The notes under the pieces are model-generated. The model worked only from the letters and a program-made list of their open reading frames with translations, searched no databases and was not told the origin of the DNA. The translations under genes were made by a program, and so were the position numbers. This document shows, one piece after another, positions 26,017 through 34,895 of a DNA stretch of 64,000 nucleotides. Each line of letters starts with the position of its first letter. Position 1 is the first letter of the stretch. Source of the stretch: Enterococcus malodoratus ATCC 43197 (GTDB taxonomy: Bacteria; Bacillota; Bacilli; Lactobacillales; Enterococcaceae); contig NZ_KE136481.1 of assembly GCF_000407185.1 (NCBI RefSeq), forward strand, positions 1,774,136-1,838,135, read 5' to 3'.

Positions 26017-27615
26017 ATGAATAGAAGAAGATTTTCAGTTATCGCACTCATCGCATTATTTATTTCATTTTTAGGAGCCCCGTTAATCACGCGGGCAGAC
26101 GAAAAAACACCGGAGGGAGAACTGCGGGTCGGCATGGAAGCAGGCTACGCCCCTTTCAACTGGACCCAAAAAGATGACCGTAACGGCGCCGTTCGAATTC
26201 AAGGCGACAAAGCATATGCTGGTGGTTACGATGTTCAGATGGCGAAAAAAATCGCTGATAAAATGAACCGTAAATTAGTGGTTGTCAAAACCGAATGGGA
26301 CGGCTTATTGCCCGCTCTTCAATCTGGCAAAATCGATGCCATTATTGCGGGGATGTCCCCAACAGCCGAACGTCGCAAAGAAGTCGATTTCTCTGATCCG
26401 TATTATGAATCACAACTTGTTATCGTTACTCGTAAGGATACAAAATATGCAAAAGCTACTTCGATTAAAGATTTTGCTGGCGCGAAGATTACCGCGCAAT
26501 TGAGTACTTTCCATTATGATGTTATCCCTCAGATCCCTGACGTAAATAAACAGGAAGCCATGGATAATTTTCCGGCAATGCGAGTTGCTTTGGAATCCGG
26601 TACAATCGATGGTTACGTCAGCGAACGACCTGAAGGGGTAACAGCTGAAAGTGTTAACTCTGATCTGAAAATGGTCGAATTTGATAAAGCAAATGGGTTT
26701 CAAACTAACCCTGAAGATGTTCAAGTCTCAGTTGGGATGCGCAAAGGCGATTCTGATATGGCCCAAGTCAATCAAACTTTAGCAGGCATCTCACAAGATG
26801 AACGCGTCAAAATCATGGACAAAGCGATCAAGGATCAACCGGCGACAGATGAGACACAAAGCGCTTCTGGTAAAAAAGAAAATGTCTTTGTTCGTATCTT
26901 GAAACAAAACGGTTCGATGTTCCTACGCGGGACTGGTGTGACCTTGCTGCTTGCAATTGTCGGCACGACTGTCGGTACCTTGATTGGTTTACTAGTCGGT
27001 GTTTTCCGCACCTTGCCTGAATCAGACAATAGTGCTAAACGCGGGCTGCAAAAAGTTTTCGGTTGGTTGCTGAATATCTACATTGAAGTTTTCCGCGGCA
27101 CACCGATGATCGTTCAATCTGCCGTAATTTATTACGGTATCGCAATGGCCTTCGGAATCGATTTGAACCGAACCGCAGCTGCCTTGTTCATCGTTTCTAT
27201 TAATACCGGTGCTTATATGTCCGAAATCGTCCGCGGCGGGATTTTCGCTGTCGACCAAGGACAGTTTGAAGCCGCTCATGCGATTGGGATGACACATGGA
27301 CAAACGATGCGCAAAGTAGTCCTGCCGCAAGTTTTGCGTAACATCTTGCCGGCCACCGGGAATGAATTAGTCATCAATATTAAAGATACTTCCGTATTGA
27401 GTATCATCTCTGTTTCTGAATTGTTCTTCCAAGGGAAATCAGCAGCCGGAACGAACTACATGTTCTTCCAGACGTACTTCATTATTTGTGTCATTTACTT
27501 CGTCTTGACCTTTACCGCGACACGTATCTTGCGAGTCGTTGAGAAGAAAATGGACGGTCCTTCTGCCTATGTTCGTTTAGACGATGTAGAAGTAGCGGTT
27601 GGAGAAGACAAATAG
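26017..27615 (+). CDS. Amino-acid ABC transporter, fused substrate-binding and permease protein (probably lysine)
   Basis: A 532-residue fusion. A signal peptide (MNRRRFSVIALIALFISFLG, cut near TRADE) leads an extracellular binding domain (about 35-285, GELRVGMEAGYAPFNW, YDVQMAKKIADKM), followed by a polar amino-acid permease domain (about 310-515) with the EAA loop EAAHAIGMTHGQTMRKVVLPQ. It imports a polar amino acid with the ATPase encoded next. The lysine riboswitch makes lysine the likely substrate; the binding domain alone does not decide between basic amino acids and glutamine. The ATG at 26017 has GGGAG 5 bases upstream. Confidence 0.9.
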   Translation: MNRRRFSVIALIALFISFLGAPLITRADEKTPEGELRVGMEAGYAPFNWTQKDDRNGAVRIQGDKAYAGGYDVQMAKKIADKMNRKLVVVKTEWDGLLPALQSGKIDAIIAGMSPTAERRKEVDFSDPYYESQLVIVTRKDTKYAKATSIKDFAGAKITAQLSTFHYDVIPQIPDVNKQEAMDNFPAMRVALESGTIDGYVSERPEGVTAESVNSDLKMVEFDKANGFQTNPEDVQVSVGMRKGDSDMAQVNQTLAGISQDERVKIMDKAIKDQPATDETQSASGKKENVFVRILKQNGSMFLRGTGVTLLLAIVGTTVGTLIGLLVGVFRTLPESDNSAKRGLQKVFGWLLNIYIEVFRGTPMIVQSAVIYYGIAMAFGIDLNRTAAALFIVSINTGAYMSEIVRGGIFAVDQGQFEAAHAIGMTHGQTMRKVVLPQVLRNILPATGNELVINIKDTSVLSIISVSELFFQGKSAAGTNYMFFQTYFIICVIYFVLTFTATRILRVVEKKMDGPSAYVRLDDVEVAVGEDK

Positions 27616-27653
27616 TCAGTTAGCAGTATTCGAATGAAATAGGGAGGATTATT

Positions 27654-28397
27654 ATGAACAGTATCATTGAAATTGAACGTTTGAAAAAAAGTTTCGGCGA
27701 CAATCTCGTCTTAAAAGATATCAGTATGAACGTCAACAAAGGAGAAGTTGTAACCATCATCGGTGCATCTGGCTCGGGGAAATCAACTTTTCTGCGCTGC
27801 ATCAATTTATTAGAGACTCCAACAGATGGAAAAATCATGTATCAAGGAGAGAATGTTTTAGCTCCAGGTTATAATTTGCCAAAATACCGCACCCACTTAG
27901 GAATGGTGTTTCAATCCTTCAACTTATTTAATAATATGAACGTCTTGCAAAACTGTATGAGCGGACAAGTGACCGTCCTAGGTCGTAAAGAAGAAGAAGC
28001 GAAAAAAATCGCGATTGAAAATTTGGAAAAGGTCGGCATGGATCGTTTTATCGATGCGAAACCAGCACAGCTTTCCGGTGGACAAAAACAACGGGTAGCA
28101 ATCGCTCGCGCATTGTCGATGGACCCGGAAGTCATGTTGTTCGATGAACCGACCTCTGCTCTCGATCCTGAAATGGTCGGAGACGTACTGCGGATCATGA
28201 AAAAATTAGCCGAGAGCGGTTTGACGATGGTCATCGTAACTCACGAAATGGCCTTCGCCAAAGAAGTCTCCGATCGCGTGATCTTCATGGATCAGGGCGT
28301 CATTGCTGAAGAAGGATCACCCGAAGATATTTTTGGAAATCCAAAAGAAGCTCGAACCAAAGAATTTCTACACCGAGTACTGCATCCAGAACCTTAA
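27654..28397 (+). CDS. Amino-acid ABC transporter ATPase (GlnQ family)
   Basis: A 247-residue nucleotide-binding subunit that powers the preceding fused importer. Walker [11 protein letters not shown]-loop VFQSFNLF, signature LSGGQKQR, Walker [13 protein letters not shown] and the H-loop IVTHEM are complete. It is 38 bases downstream with its own AGGGAGG site, so the two genes form an operon under the lysine riboswitch, ended by a strong terminator. Confidence 0.95.
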   Translation: MNSIIEIERLKKSFGDNLVLKDISMNVNKGEVVTIIGASGSGKSTFLRCINLLETPTDGKIMYQGENVLAPGYNLPKYRTHLGMVFQSFNLFNNMNVLQNCMSGQVTVLGRKEEEAKKIAIENLEKVGMDRFIDAKPAQLSGGQKQRVAIARALSMDPEVMLFDEPTSALDPEMVGDVLRIMKKLAESGLTMVIVTHEMAFAKEVSDRVIFMDQGVIAEEGSPEDIFGNPKEARTKEFLHRVLHPEP

Positions 28398-28421
28398 AAC
28401 AGAACTTGAAAAACAAAAAAT

Positions 28422-28459
28422 CGCGGCAGAAGATTTCAGCTTCTGCCGCGGTTTTTTTT
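28422..28459. terminator. Terminator of the amino-acid ABC operon
   Basis: CGCGGCAGAAG-ATTTCAG-CTTCTGCCGCG followed by T8. It overlaps the end of the converging TMEM175 gene. Confidence 0.9.
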
Positions 28460-29041
28460 GCCAATTATTTTTTGATAGTATTGATCCGCTTTGCGATAGG
28501 AAACGACCCAGATTCCAGAAACTAAGAACCGGCCTAAAATTCCAATCGGTGGAAAAATAAATACACCGGCCAGAACGACCAGATTGATCACCATTGATAA
28601 TCTGCTTCGTTGATCCCGATCTAAAACTTTTACTACATGGCTGTCTGGGTCATTCGCTTTGCTTAATTGCTTCGATAAAATACCATATGAAAAACTCCAC
28701 ATTGTATAAATCAGTACATAAGAAAATTCAGGCCAAAACTGGTTAGGATTCCGCCCCACCCAACTCGTTACAGCGGGACATAGAGTTAGCCAAAATAACC
28801 AAAAAATATTTGCCCAAATCACACGATAATTTATTTTTTCTGCCATCTGCATCATTCGATGGTGGTTTACCCAAATCACCGCGACAAAAATGAAACTAAC
28901 GATATACGCGAAGAGCGTATTCGTTATACTTAATAATGAAGCCAGTGTTGGCGCGTCTGGTATCTGAATATCCAATATGAGAACTGTTAAAACGATCGCA
29001 ACAACACCATCGGTAAATGCCTCTAAACGTGACTTTGTCAT
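28436..29041 (-). CDS. TMEM175 family potassium channel (DUF1211)
   Basis: A 201-residue protein with about six membrane segments. The N-terminal RLEAFTDGVVAIVLTVLIL carries the RxxxFSD-like motif of TMEM175, whose bacterial members form K+-selective leak channels. A second conserved segment is VNHHRMM. AAGGTGAG precedes the ATG. It is monocistronic and converges on the ABC operon, sharing its terminator. Physiological role in bacteria is unclear. Confidence 0.88.
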   Translation of the reverse strand: MTKSRLEAFTDGVVAIVLTVLILDIQIPDAPTLASLLSITNTLFAYIVSFIFVAVIWVNHHRMMQMAEKINYRVIWANIFWLFWLTLCPAVTSWVGRNPNQFWPEFSYVLIYTMWSFSYGILSKQLSKANDPDSHVVKVLDRDQRSRLSMVINLVVLAGVFIFPPIGILGRFLVSGIWVVSYRKADQYYQKIIGKKNRGRS

Positions 29042-29119
29042 TTTCTCACCTTCTTTCTTAGAATAGCATGATAATTGCTTTTCCCTATATAATTTTACTC
29101 ACTTTTTATTGGTTAATAA

Positions 29120-29148
29120 CTGACAGTTTTATGTAAATAAAGTACAAT
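29120..29148 (+). promoter_or_regulatory. Promoter of the Mga-family gene
   Basis: CTGACA (29120-29125), 17 bases, TACAAT (29143-29148), about 63 bases before the start codon. Confidence 0.6.
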
Positions 29149-29211
29149 ATAGAAGAAATATACTTAAAAAAATTCAGATTAATGACCTAATTTAATAAAG
29201 GAGGAATACAG

Positions 29212-30714
29212 ATGTTATATGAGGAACTTATGTTTGACGCGTCACTCCTCTTACGTTTTAATATTTTTAAATATTTAAACCAATCGACTAAACAAGTTCT
29301 AGCAATCAACCAATTGTCAGAAGATTTAGATTTAAACTACCAACAAAGTGTCATTGAACTAAATGAAATAGATCAAGAATTGGCAGAAATTCGACCGAAT
29401 CACGAAACACTCATGATGCGTGCCGGCAAGGTGAATCTGGAAAATCTTAACGCTACTGTTGATGAGTATCGTTACCACTTATTGCAGCAGGCGGTACCTT
29501 TCCAATTCATGTTATACTTCTTAAATGAAGAAAATCCAACTATTGAGCATTTTTGTGAAAAATATTTTGTGAGTCGTTCCACCGTTTCACGTAAAATCGA
29601 TAAATTGAAGAGACATTTAAAACGCTTCAATATCCGCTTTACATATACCGAAGCTGGGATGTCTGGGGATGAACGCTTGATCCGATTGGCACTATTTGAT
29701 CTTTTATGGCTGGGAACTCGCGGAATCGAATGCCCTTTGGATGTTGATCAGCATCAATTGAATCAACTTATTGACACGTACAAAGACTATTTCCCTTTGT
29801 CACGGACCTACTTTGGTTCACAAGAGATCAAATTATTTACCTGTATCAATTTAATTCGTGTTAATAACAAAAAGTTTGTCAAATACGATCCGCGTTATAA
29901 TTTCTTGATGAAGGACAATCCGTATTACGATTTTACTTCGTTACGCGAATTAGTGGATGTCCCAATGACAACACGTCAATTAAAAGGTGAATCAAGCTTT
30001 ATCTATTTCTTAGCTCACTATTCACCGTTCTATACCATTCGTGACGATCAAAGTATGAAACAAACAATTCATGACTTTGATGCTCGACCAAACCCAGTCA
30101 ACGATTTTGTCACAGAGTTCAGAAATTTCGCGAAAAAAGCGTTGTTCCCTGATCGCCCGGATATAATGGATGATCCATTAGTCGTTGCCAATATGTTAAA
30201 CATTACCTTTGGCTACTTTATTTTCCGTCAGCCATTTCCAAGCATCATCGAATTGGTGATGGATCCAAATGAAAAACAAACACGCGGCGAATATATTTTA
30301 TTCCAAAACATTCAAAACTTTATGCAAATGGCTAAAGACAATCCGTCATACAGCTTCGTCGGCTCTGTCCACCCAATGATCACACGGGCGTTCAAACGGT
30401 TGCTGCTGCCTTACTTCAACCAGTTCCCATATGCGCATAATTTGAAGGTCGGAATCGCGTTGGAACACAACGCTATCTTTGTCCGTGACTTGTATCGTTT
30501 CTTGGAAGATCTGCGCTTCATTGACGCGGAACCTTACGACATCTCATTGAAGGATGATTATGACTTGATCATCAGTTCTTCTTCATTGTTGAAAAAAGAG
30601 AAACCAAATATTCCTTTGTATCAATTGGACTTTCCATACACGAAAAACGAACTTGTTCCACTGTACTTGGAATTACGTAATATTTACGACAAGAAAAATC
30701 GTGTTTATGAATAA
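29212..30714 (+). CDS. Mga/MafR family global transcriptional regulator
   Basis: A 500-residue DNA-binding regulator. An N-terminal HTH-Mga region is followed by a second winged helix (about 95-150, TIEHFCEKYFVSRSTVSRKI), PRD-like central domains (about 170-390) and a C-terminal EIIB-like fold (about 400-495). This is the architecture of Streptococcus Mga, Bacillus AtxA and Enterococcus MafR, which control virulence or sugar genes in a PTS-sensitive way. AAAGGAGG lies 7 bases before the ATG. It stands alone, followed by a terminator and the small-RNA array. Confidence 0.85.
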   Translation: MLYEELMFDASLLLRFNIFKYLNQSTKQVLAINQLSEDLDLNYQQSVIELNEIDQELAEIRPNHETLMMRAGKVNLENLNATVDEYRYHLLQQAVPFQFMLYFLNEENPTIEHFCEKYFVSRSTVSRKIDKLKRHLKRFNIRFTYTEAGMSGDERLIRLALFDLLWLGTRGIECPLDVDQHQLNQLIDTYKDYFPLSRTYFGSQEIKLFTCINLIRVNNKKFVKYDPRYNFLMKDNPYYDFTSLRELVDVPMTTRQLKGESSFIYFLAHYSPFYTIRDDQSMKQTIHDFDARPNPVNDFVTEFRNFAKKALFPDRPDIMDDPLVVANMLNITFGYFIFRQPFPSIIELVMDPNEKQTRGEYILFQNIQNFMQMAKDNPSYSFVGSVHPMITRAFKRLLLPYFNQFPYAHNLKVGIALEHNAIFVRDLYRFLEDLRFIDAEPYDISLKDDYDLIISSSSLLKKEKPNIPLYQLDFPYTKNELVPLYLELRNIYDKKNRVYE

Positions 30715-30718
30715 AACG

Positions 30719-30750
30719 ATGACCGAAGCGCAATGCTTCGGTCATTTTTT
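30719..30750 (+). terminator. Terminator of the Mga-family gene
   Basis: ATGACCGAAGC-GCAAT-GCTTCGGTCAT followed by T6. Confidence 0.9.
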
Positions 30751-30978
30751 ATTTTTGAACGGTTCCTTATAGAAATCGACAAAGAAAACCCATTTTTAGT
30801 TTTCGAGTATCATATTTGACCTATCTAATAAAGAACGGATGTAATTTTTCAGTTTCTTTCGAACGAAATTAAATATTCTTTTCGTAAATATATGTTAGTG
30901 AGATTTATTTTTTTTAAATTAATGGTTTCTCTAACCTTTCATCACATTTTATTCATAACTCGTTGCTATTATACATAC

Positions 30979-31057
30979 ATACCAACAAACAACCCTAACA
31001 CTTTTTCATTTTTTAACTCCTTTGCTCATCGGCTACCCACCGGTGAGCTCTTTTTTT
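30979..31057 (+). ncRNA. Small RNA copy 1
   Basis: An extended -10 TGCTATTAT (30965-30972 region) predicts a start near 30979. The transcript has an unpaired A/C-rich 5' part (ACCAACAAACAACCCTAACA), a U-rich part, the segment TTAACTCCTTTG, and an intrinsic terminator GCTCATCGG-CTACCCA-CCGGTGAGC followed by T7. No open reading frame is present. Compared with copies 2 and 3 the terminator stem has a G-U pair in place of A-U, so the stem is conserved despite change. Start site is a prediction. Confidence 0.7.
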
Positions 31058-31177
31058 ATAGAAAATAAAAATAATATATTTGTCCAAATAATTAAATCCC
31101 AATTTCTTTACAAATATTTTAATGTTCGAACAATCATCGTTCACACTTTTTTCACAACTACTTGCTATTATATATAT

Positions 31178-31257
31178 ATACCAACAAACAACCCTAACAC
31201 TTTTTCATTTTTTAACTCCTTTGCTCATCGGCCACCCACCGATGAGCTCCTTTTTTT
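31178..31257 (+). ncRNA. Small RNA copy 2
   Basis: Same design as copy 1: extended -10 TGCTATTAT at 31163-31171, identical core, terminator GCTCATCGG-CCACCCA-CCGATGAGC then CC and T7. A perfect palindrome TGTTCGAACA lies at 31123-31132. CAUUUUUUAACUCCUUUG in the RNA is the exact complement of a Shine-Dalgarno (CAAAGGAG), spacer and AUG. Confidence 0.72.
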
Positions 31258-31373
31258 ATAAATAAAATAATTTATATCTCAACTTAATTTAGTTTCAGTT
31301 TCTTTATAGAATTTTTAATTTTCGAACAATCTTCATTCACACTTTTTTCACAACTACTTGCTATTATATAAGC

Positions 31374-31452
31374 ATACCAACAAACAACCCTAACACTTTT
31401 TCATTTTTTAACTCCTTTGCTCATCGGCCACCCACCGATGAGCTCTTTTTTT
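31374..31452 (+). ncRNA. Small RNA copy 3
   Basis: Extended -10 TGCTATTAT at 31359-31367, identical core and terminator GCTCATCGG-CCACCCA-CCGATGAGC followed by TC and T7. TTCGAACA lies at 31321-31328, at the same distance from the promoter as in copy 2. Confidence 0.72.
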
Positions 31453-31509
31453 GGAAAAATTTATCTGTTCGAACTTCGGCATAGCAGATACTGCAATCCT
31501 CTTAGCTAT

Positions 31510-31547
31510 AAAAAGGAACGCACCGATTTTCCGATGCGTTCCTTTTT
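31510..31547. terminator. Terminator of the ABC exporter operon
   Basis: AAAAAGGAACGCACCGA and TCGGTGCGTTCC-like arms (one wobble) with A and T runs on both sides, directly after the ATPase stop codon on the minus strand. Confidence 0.82.
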
Positions 31548-31559
31548 CTCATCTATCAA

Positions 31560-32279
31560 TTAGACTTCCAGCATTTTTTCTGCGATTTGGACCTCAGAAC
31601 CAATGACATTTACTAAACGGTCATAGATTTGTCCATCCTTTAAGAAGATGACCTCTTTGGCGGCCTGGGCCACTTTGCTGTCATGGGTAATCATTACGAT
31701 GGTAATTCCCAGCTCTTGATTGATCCGCTGGAAAATTTTAATCACTTCCGCACCTGCGTTGCTATCTAAATTCCCAGTTGGTTCATCGGCTAAAATAATC
31801 TCTGGCGCATTTATCAATGCACGGCAAATCGCGGCACGTTGCTTTTCACCTACAGATAATTCATGAGGCAGCTTGTCCAAAAGATGTTCAATCCGCAGCA
31901 CTTGAAAAAATGGCTTCATCTTTTCCTCAGCCTCGACGGGATCCTGCTTGTCTAAAATTGCCGGCAAAAGAATATTCTCCCCCACGGTAATACTCTCCAT
32001 CAAATTAAAATCCTGAAAAACAAATCCGATTTTTCGTCTTCGAATATCCGAGATTTCATCTGGAAAAAGCTCGTAGGTCAGTTTATCTTCGAAAAAAATC
32101 TCTCCCGCAGTTGGCGGATGCATCAGTCCCAGAATCTTCAGCAACGTCGTTTTGCCGCAACCAGAGCGCCCCATGATACAAGTGAAATCTCCTGGAGCAA
32201 TCGCAATATCAATTCCTTTTAAGACTTCTTGCTGCGCATATTTTTTTGTAATTGCCGTGGCTTTGATGACTGGCTCCAT
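31560..32279 (-). CDS. ABC exporter ATPase, LolD/MacB type
   Basis: A 239-residue ATPase. Walker A GRSGCGKTT, Q-loop VFQDFNLME, signature LSVGEKQR (a variant of LSGGQ), Walker B IILADEPTGNLD and the H-loop MITHDS are present. The family works with FtsX-like permeases to export peptides or lipids, or to sense and resist antimicrobial peptides. It follows the permease gene by 4 bases, so the two form one transporter. No regulator or sensor kinase is adjacent, so substrate is unknown. Confidence 0.9.
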   Translation of the reverse strand: MEPVIKATAITKKYAQQEVLKGIDIAIAPGDFTCIMGRSGCGKTTLLKILGLMHPPTAGEIFFEDKLTYELFPDEISDIRRRKIGFVFQDFNLMESITVGENILLPAILDKQDPVEAEEKMKPFFQVLRIEHLLDKLPHELSVGEKQRAAICRALINAPEIILADEPTGNLDSNAGAEVIKIFQRINQELGITIVMITHDSKVAQAAKEVIFLKDGQIYDRLVNVIGSEVQIAEKMLEV

Positions 32280-32283
32280 TTGT

Positions 32284-34710
32284 TTACCTCCATTTTTCGA
32301 TTCTACGATATATCAAGCTGGCAATGATTCCCCAACCTAATAAGTACACACTGTAATCCAACAAGAAGACGCGTCCAAATTGCAGCCATTCCTGTATTGA
32401 GAAAAAGCGCAGCGCACCCATGATTCCAATAAACCCGCAGCTTAGTATCAAACCTGCGACGATTGGCAAAACGGTAAAGAATCCGACTTGTTGTTTCAGC
32501 ACACCGCGCTGTTCTTTTTGCCGCATGCCTAATTGATCCAGTAGTTTTCGGCGTGCAATCAAACTGGTCTGTTCGCTCTCAAACTTCGCTACTAATAAGC
32601 CGACACTCATAAAAATACAGATAATTAAGGTGAATATTAGCAGCAGGACCTGCAGATGATTTTCGGTGATGACATTATTTTTACGCTGCGTCTTTTCATA
32701 CACTGGTTCAATCGTCGAATCCCATCGTTTATCCGCCGCATATTTTTGCTTCAAAAAATTCAGTGAAGGGACGATTTTTTTATCGCTGTTTATCAAAAAC
32801 AATTGATTGGGATGTTCTTTTTTCGTCTGCTCCGCAAATTCCTGATCCGTAAAGACCAAAATATTTTCTTGCAGCCCCCGCTGAAACATCCCGGTCAATA
32901 TCAAGCGTTCTTGACTCTTAATATGACGCATTGGATAGATCATATCGACATTCGCCGTATTGTAGCTCTCTAATGGTGTCCCGATTCTTAATCGCGGTCG
33001 TGAACTTTGCGGGTCCCAATCGATCGGTTGTCCCCGGATACTGATTGCCTGTTGATAGACCACATGCCATTGTCCCTTTTTCAAATTCAGTGGATGAGGC
33101 TCTAGTTTATTCGCCTGGCGTAATTGTTGATACGTCGTTTCAGAAATCCCGATATGCTGTCCTTGAATAAACATGACTGGTCGAGCGGTTCCGTAAACTT
33201 CCCATTCAGGATCACCATCGACTGACGTTACAGGGACGAATGGGTATTTTTTCCACGAAGCCTTTTCCTTATTCAAAATCGTTTCAGTTTGAGAAACTTC
33301 TGGCTGCTTCACTTTCGCAACGACTCCATAAGGAAATTGATCATCGACTGAAGTCAGTTGAAAAGTCACGAATCGCGGTAAAAAGAAGCCCACTACTAAA
33401 ACCTGCAAAAGTGTTGCTAATAACAATACGTTAATACTTTTATGGAAACGATAGAATAAGTCATTGCGAGAAAGTAAGATGCCAAGCTTTCCCCGGTTGC
33501 GCTTCACATAAAGACCACCGCCTCCTAAAAACAAGCCCCACAAAGCAGCGACTAATACCCCAACTACTAATAATGTCTCCGCTGATTTCCGGCGATAGAA
33601 CCACCAAAAAGTGATTGCTAGTGCAAGTCCCCCTACTAATAAGAAGATGGGCGTCCAACGCTGTCTTGGCCGATCCGCCTTGGCTTGCTTCCGCGGCTGG
33701 AATTGGATCAAACGCAAGATTTTTTCTTGATGAAAGGCCATCGCAAGAATGACCAGCCCTGCGTACAACAACAATGCCCAACTAAAACTGGATGGTTCTC
33801 TGACGATTATTAGACCCGCTAGTCCTCCAAGCAGAATCCCCGCTAACGCGCAAAAACTAAATTCCTCCAACAACATCGTTAGAAACGTATTTTTTCGAAT
33901 ACCTAATTGAATAAACAGCTCCATATGTTTCGCTTTAAAATCGACATATAGACCATCCATAAATGATAGAAATAATAATAGCAGTAGCAAAAGAACGCCA
34001 CCTGATTCGATAAAAATCCGCAAAAGTCCGGTCTTGTCAAAAATCGCATCCTGCGTATGCGTCCCGCTAAACGTATGATAGGTAAAAATCAGAATACTTA
34101 AAACGAAGAATGCCAGTGCATTAGCAAAAATCAATAAAAAATAATTTTTCCGATAGAAACGAAAGTTTTTACGAATCACCTGGTGAAACGCAGGTGGGTA
34201 TTTCCCTGGAAAGGCCAGCCGTCTTTTCCGATCTTCATTATAAGTTTTTTCAATTTTTTGCGACTCCGCATATTTTCGATCACGCTCAATTTTGTCTTCC
34301 AAATATCGATTCAACAGAAATTCCAGAGCACCTATGATAAGAATTAAAACCAACCACATACTGCTGGAATAAAACTGAATAAAAATAAAGTAAAAAAACA
34401 TCGTGAAGTACAGCCATGCTGACTTAGCCGATTGCAGAAAACTCACCTGTCGATGCCGGGTTATCAGCAGTGCATCGAGCACATAGATCAGTACTAACAA
34501 CAGAAATATTCCCGTTCCGACTAAAACACCGATCCCAGAAGAAAATTCTGTACGCCAAAAATGCAGGAAATCTCCACTGATCAGGCTGCGAACCCAGACT
34601 TCAATCAAACTGAAGCGTCGATTTTCCCCACCAACTATTTTTAAAAATAAAGCAATTAATAAAATTCCATAGCCGGCTACCATGGAAATTCGATCCATTC
34701 GTTTCTGCAT
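32284..34710 (-). CDS. ABC exporter permease with FtsX-like domains
   Basis: An 808-residue membrane protein. Hydrophobic segments cluster at about 10-130, 185-320, 350-445 and 685-800; a large hydrophilic region at about 450-670 is probably extracellular. The pattern suggests an FtsX/MacB-like permease enlarged by an extra N-terminal membrane block. GGGGAGGG precedes the ATG. It is the upstream gene of a two-gene operon with the ATPase. I do not recognise a specific named family; bacteriocin or antimicrobial peptide export is possible. Confidence 0.75.
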   Translation of the reverse strand: MQKRMDRISMVAGYGILLIALFLKIVGGENRRFSLIEVWVRSLISGDFLHFWRTEFSSGIGVLVGTGIFLLLVLIYVLDALLITRHRQVSFLQSAKSAWLYFTMFFYFIFIQFYSSSMWLVLILIIGALEFLLNRYLEDKIERDRKYAESQKIEKTYNEDRKRRLAFPGKYPPAFHQVIRKNFRFYRKNYFLLIFANALAFFVLSILIFTYHTFSGTHTQDAIFDKTGLLRIFIESGGVLLLLLLLFLSFMDGLYVDFKAKHMELFIQLGIRKNTFLTMLLEEFSFCALAGILLGGLAGLIIVREPSSFSWALLLYAGLVILAMAFHQEKILRLIQFQPRKQAKADRPRQRWTPIFLLVGGLALAITFWWFYRRKSAETLLVVGVLVAALWGLFLGGGGLYVKRNRGKLGILLSRNDLFYRFHKSINVLLLATLLQVLVVGFFLPRFVTFQLTSVDDQFPYGVVAKVKQPEVSQTETILNKEKASWKKYPFVPVTSVDGDPEWEVYGTARPVMFIQGQHIGISETTYQQLRQANKLEPHPLNLKKGQWHVVYQQAISIRGQPIDWDPQSSRPRLRIGTPLESYNTANVDMIYPMRHIKSQERLILTGMFQRGLQENILVFTDQEFAEQTKKEHPNQLFLINSDKKIVPSLNFLKQKYAADKRWDSTIEPVYEKTQRKNNVITENHLQVLLLIFTLIICIFMSVGLLVAKFESEQTSLIARRKLLDQLGMRQKEQRGVLKQQVGFFTVLPIVAGLILSCGFIGIMGALRFFSIQEWLQFGRVFLLDYSVYLLGWGIIASLIYRRIEKWR

Positions 34711-34850
34711 GACGCCCTCCCCATTACTATCTTCTAATTAGTATCATATCAGAAGCTGTCCCGCGTGAAAGCGTTTGTTCAAAATTCTTTGATAAGCTAA
34801 AATATCTTCCAAAATGATTGGTCATCCATCCGAAAATTATTTATAGATGA

Positions 34851-34884
34851 AAAAAAACTAGGCACTCTCAGCGAGTACCTAGTT
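34851..34884 (-). terminator. prs terminator
   Basis: AACTAGGTACTC-GCTGA-GAGTGCCTAGTT followed by T7 on the minus strand. Confidence 0.85.
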
Positions 34885-34895
34885 GTATAGATAGT

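Larger units (their letters stand above)
30930..31452 (+). repeat. Tandem array of three ~197-base units, each with a small RNA gene
   Basis: Three units with -10 elements at 30967, 31166 and 31362 (spacing 199 and 196). From ACCAACAAAC through CATCGGC about 52 bases are identical in all three; the sequence before the promoter is more diverged, most in unit 1. Units 2 and 3 also share a TTCGAA-centred palindrome about 39 bases before the -10. The 200 bases before the array (30751-30929) and the short stretch after it show no gene. Confidence 0.85.

Noticed and set aside
30930-31452. The three repeats as a CRISPR array
   Set aside because: Unit length of about 197 bases, promoters and terminators in each unit, and no cas genes nearby.
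31333-31452. Minus-strand peptide in the small-RNA repeats (AAAGGAG, ATG, then MKKC and stop)
   Set aside because: The frame closes after four codons in all copies, and the other minus frames differ between copies; the plus-strand promoter and terminator explain the conservation better. A type I toxin gene is therefore unlikely.
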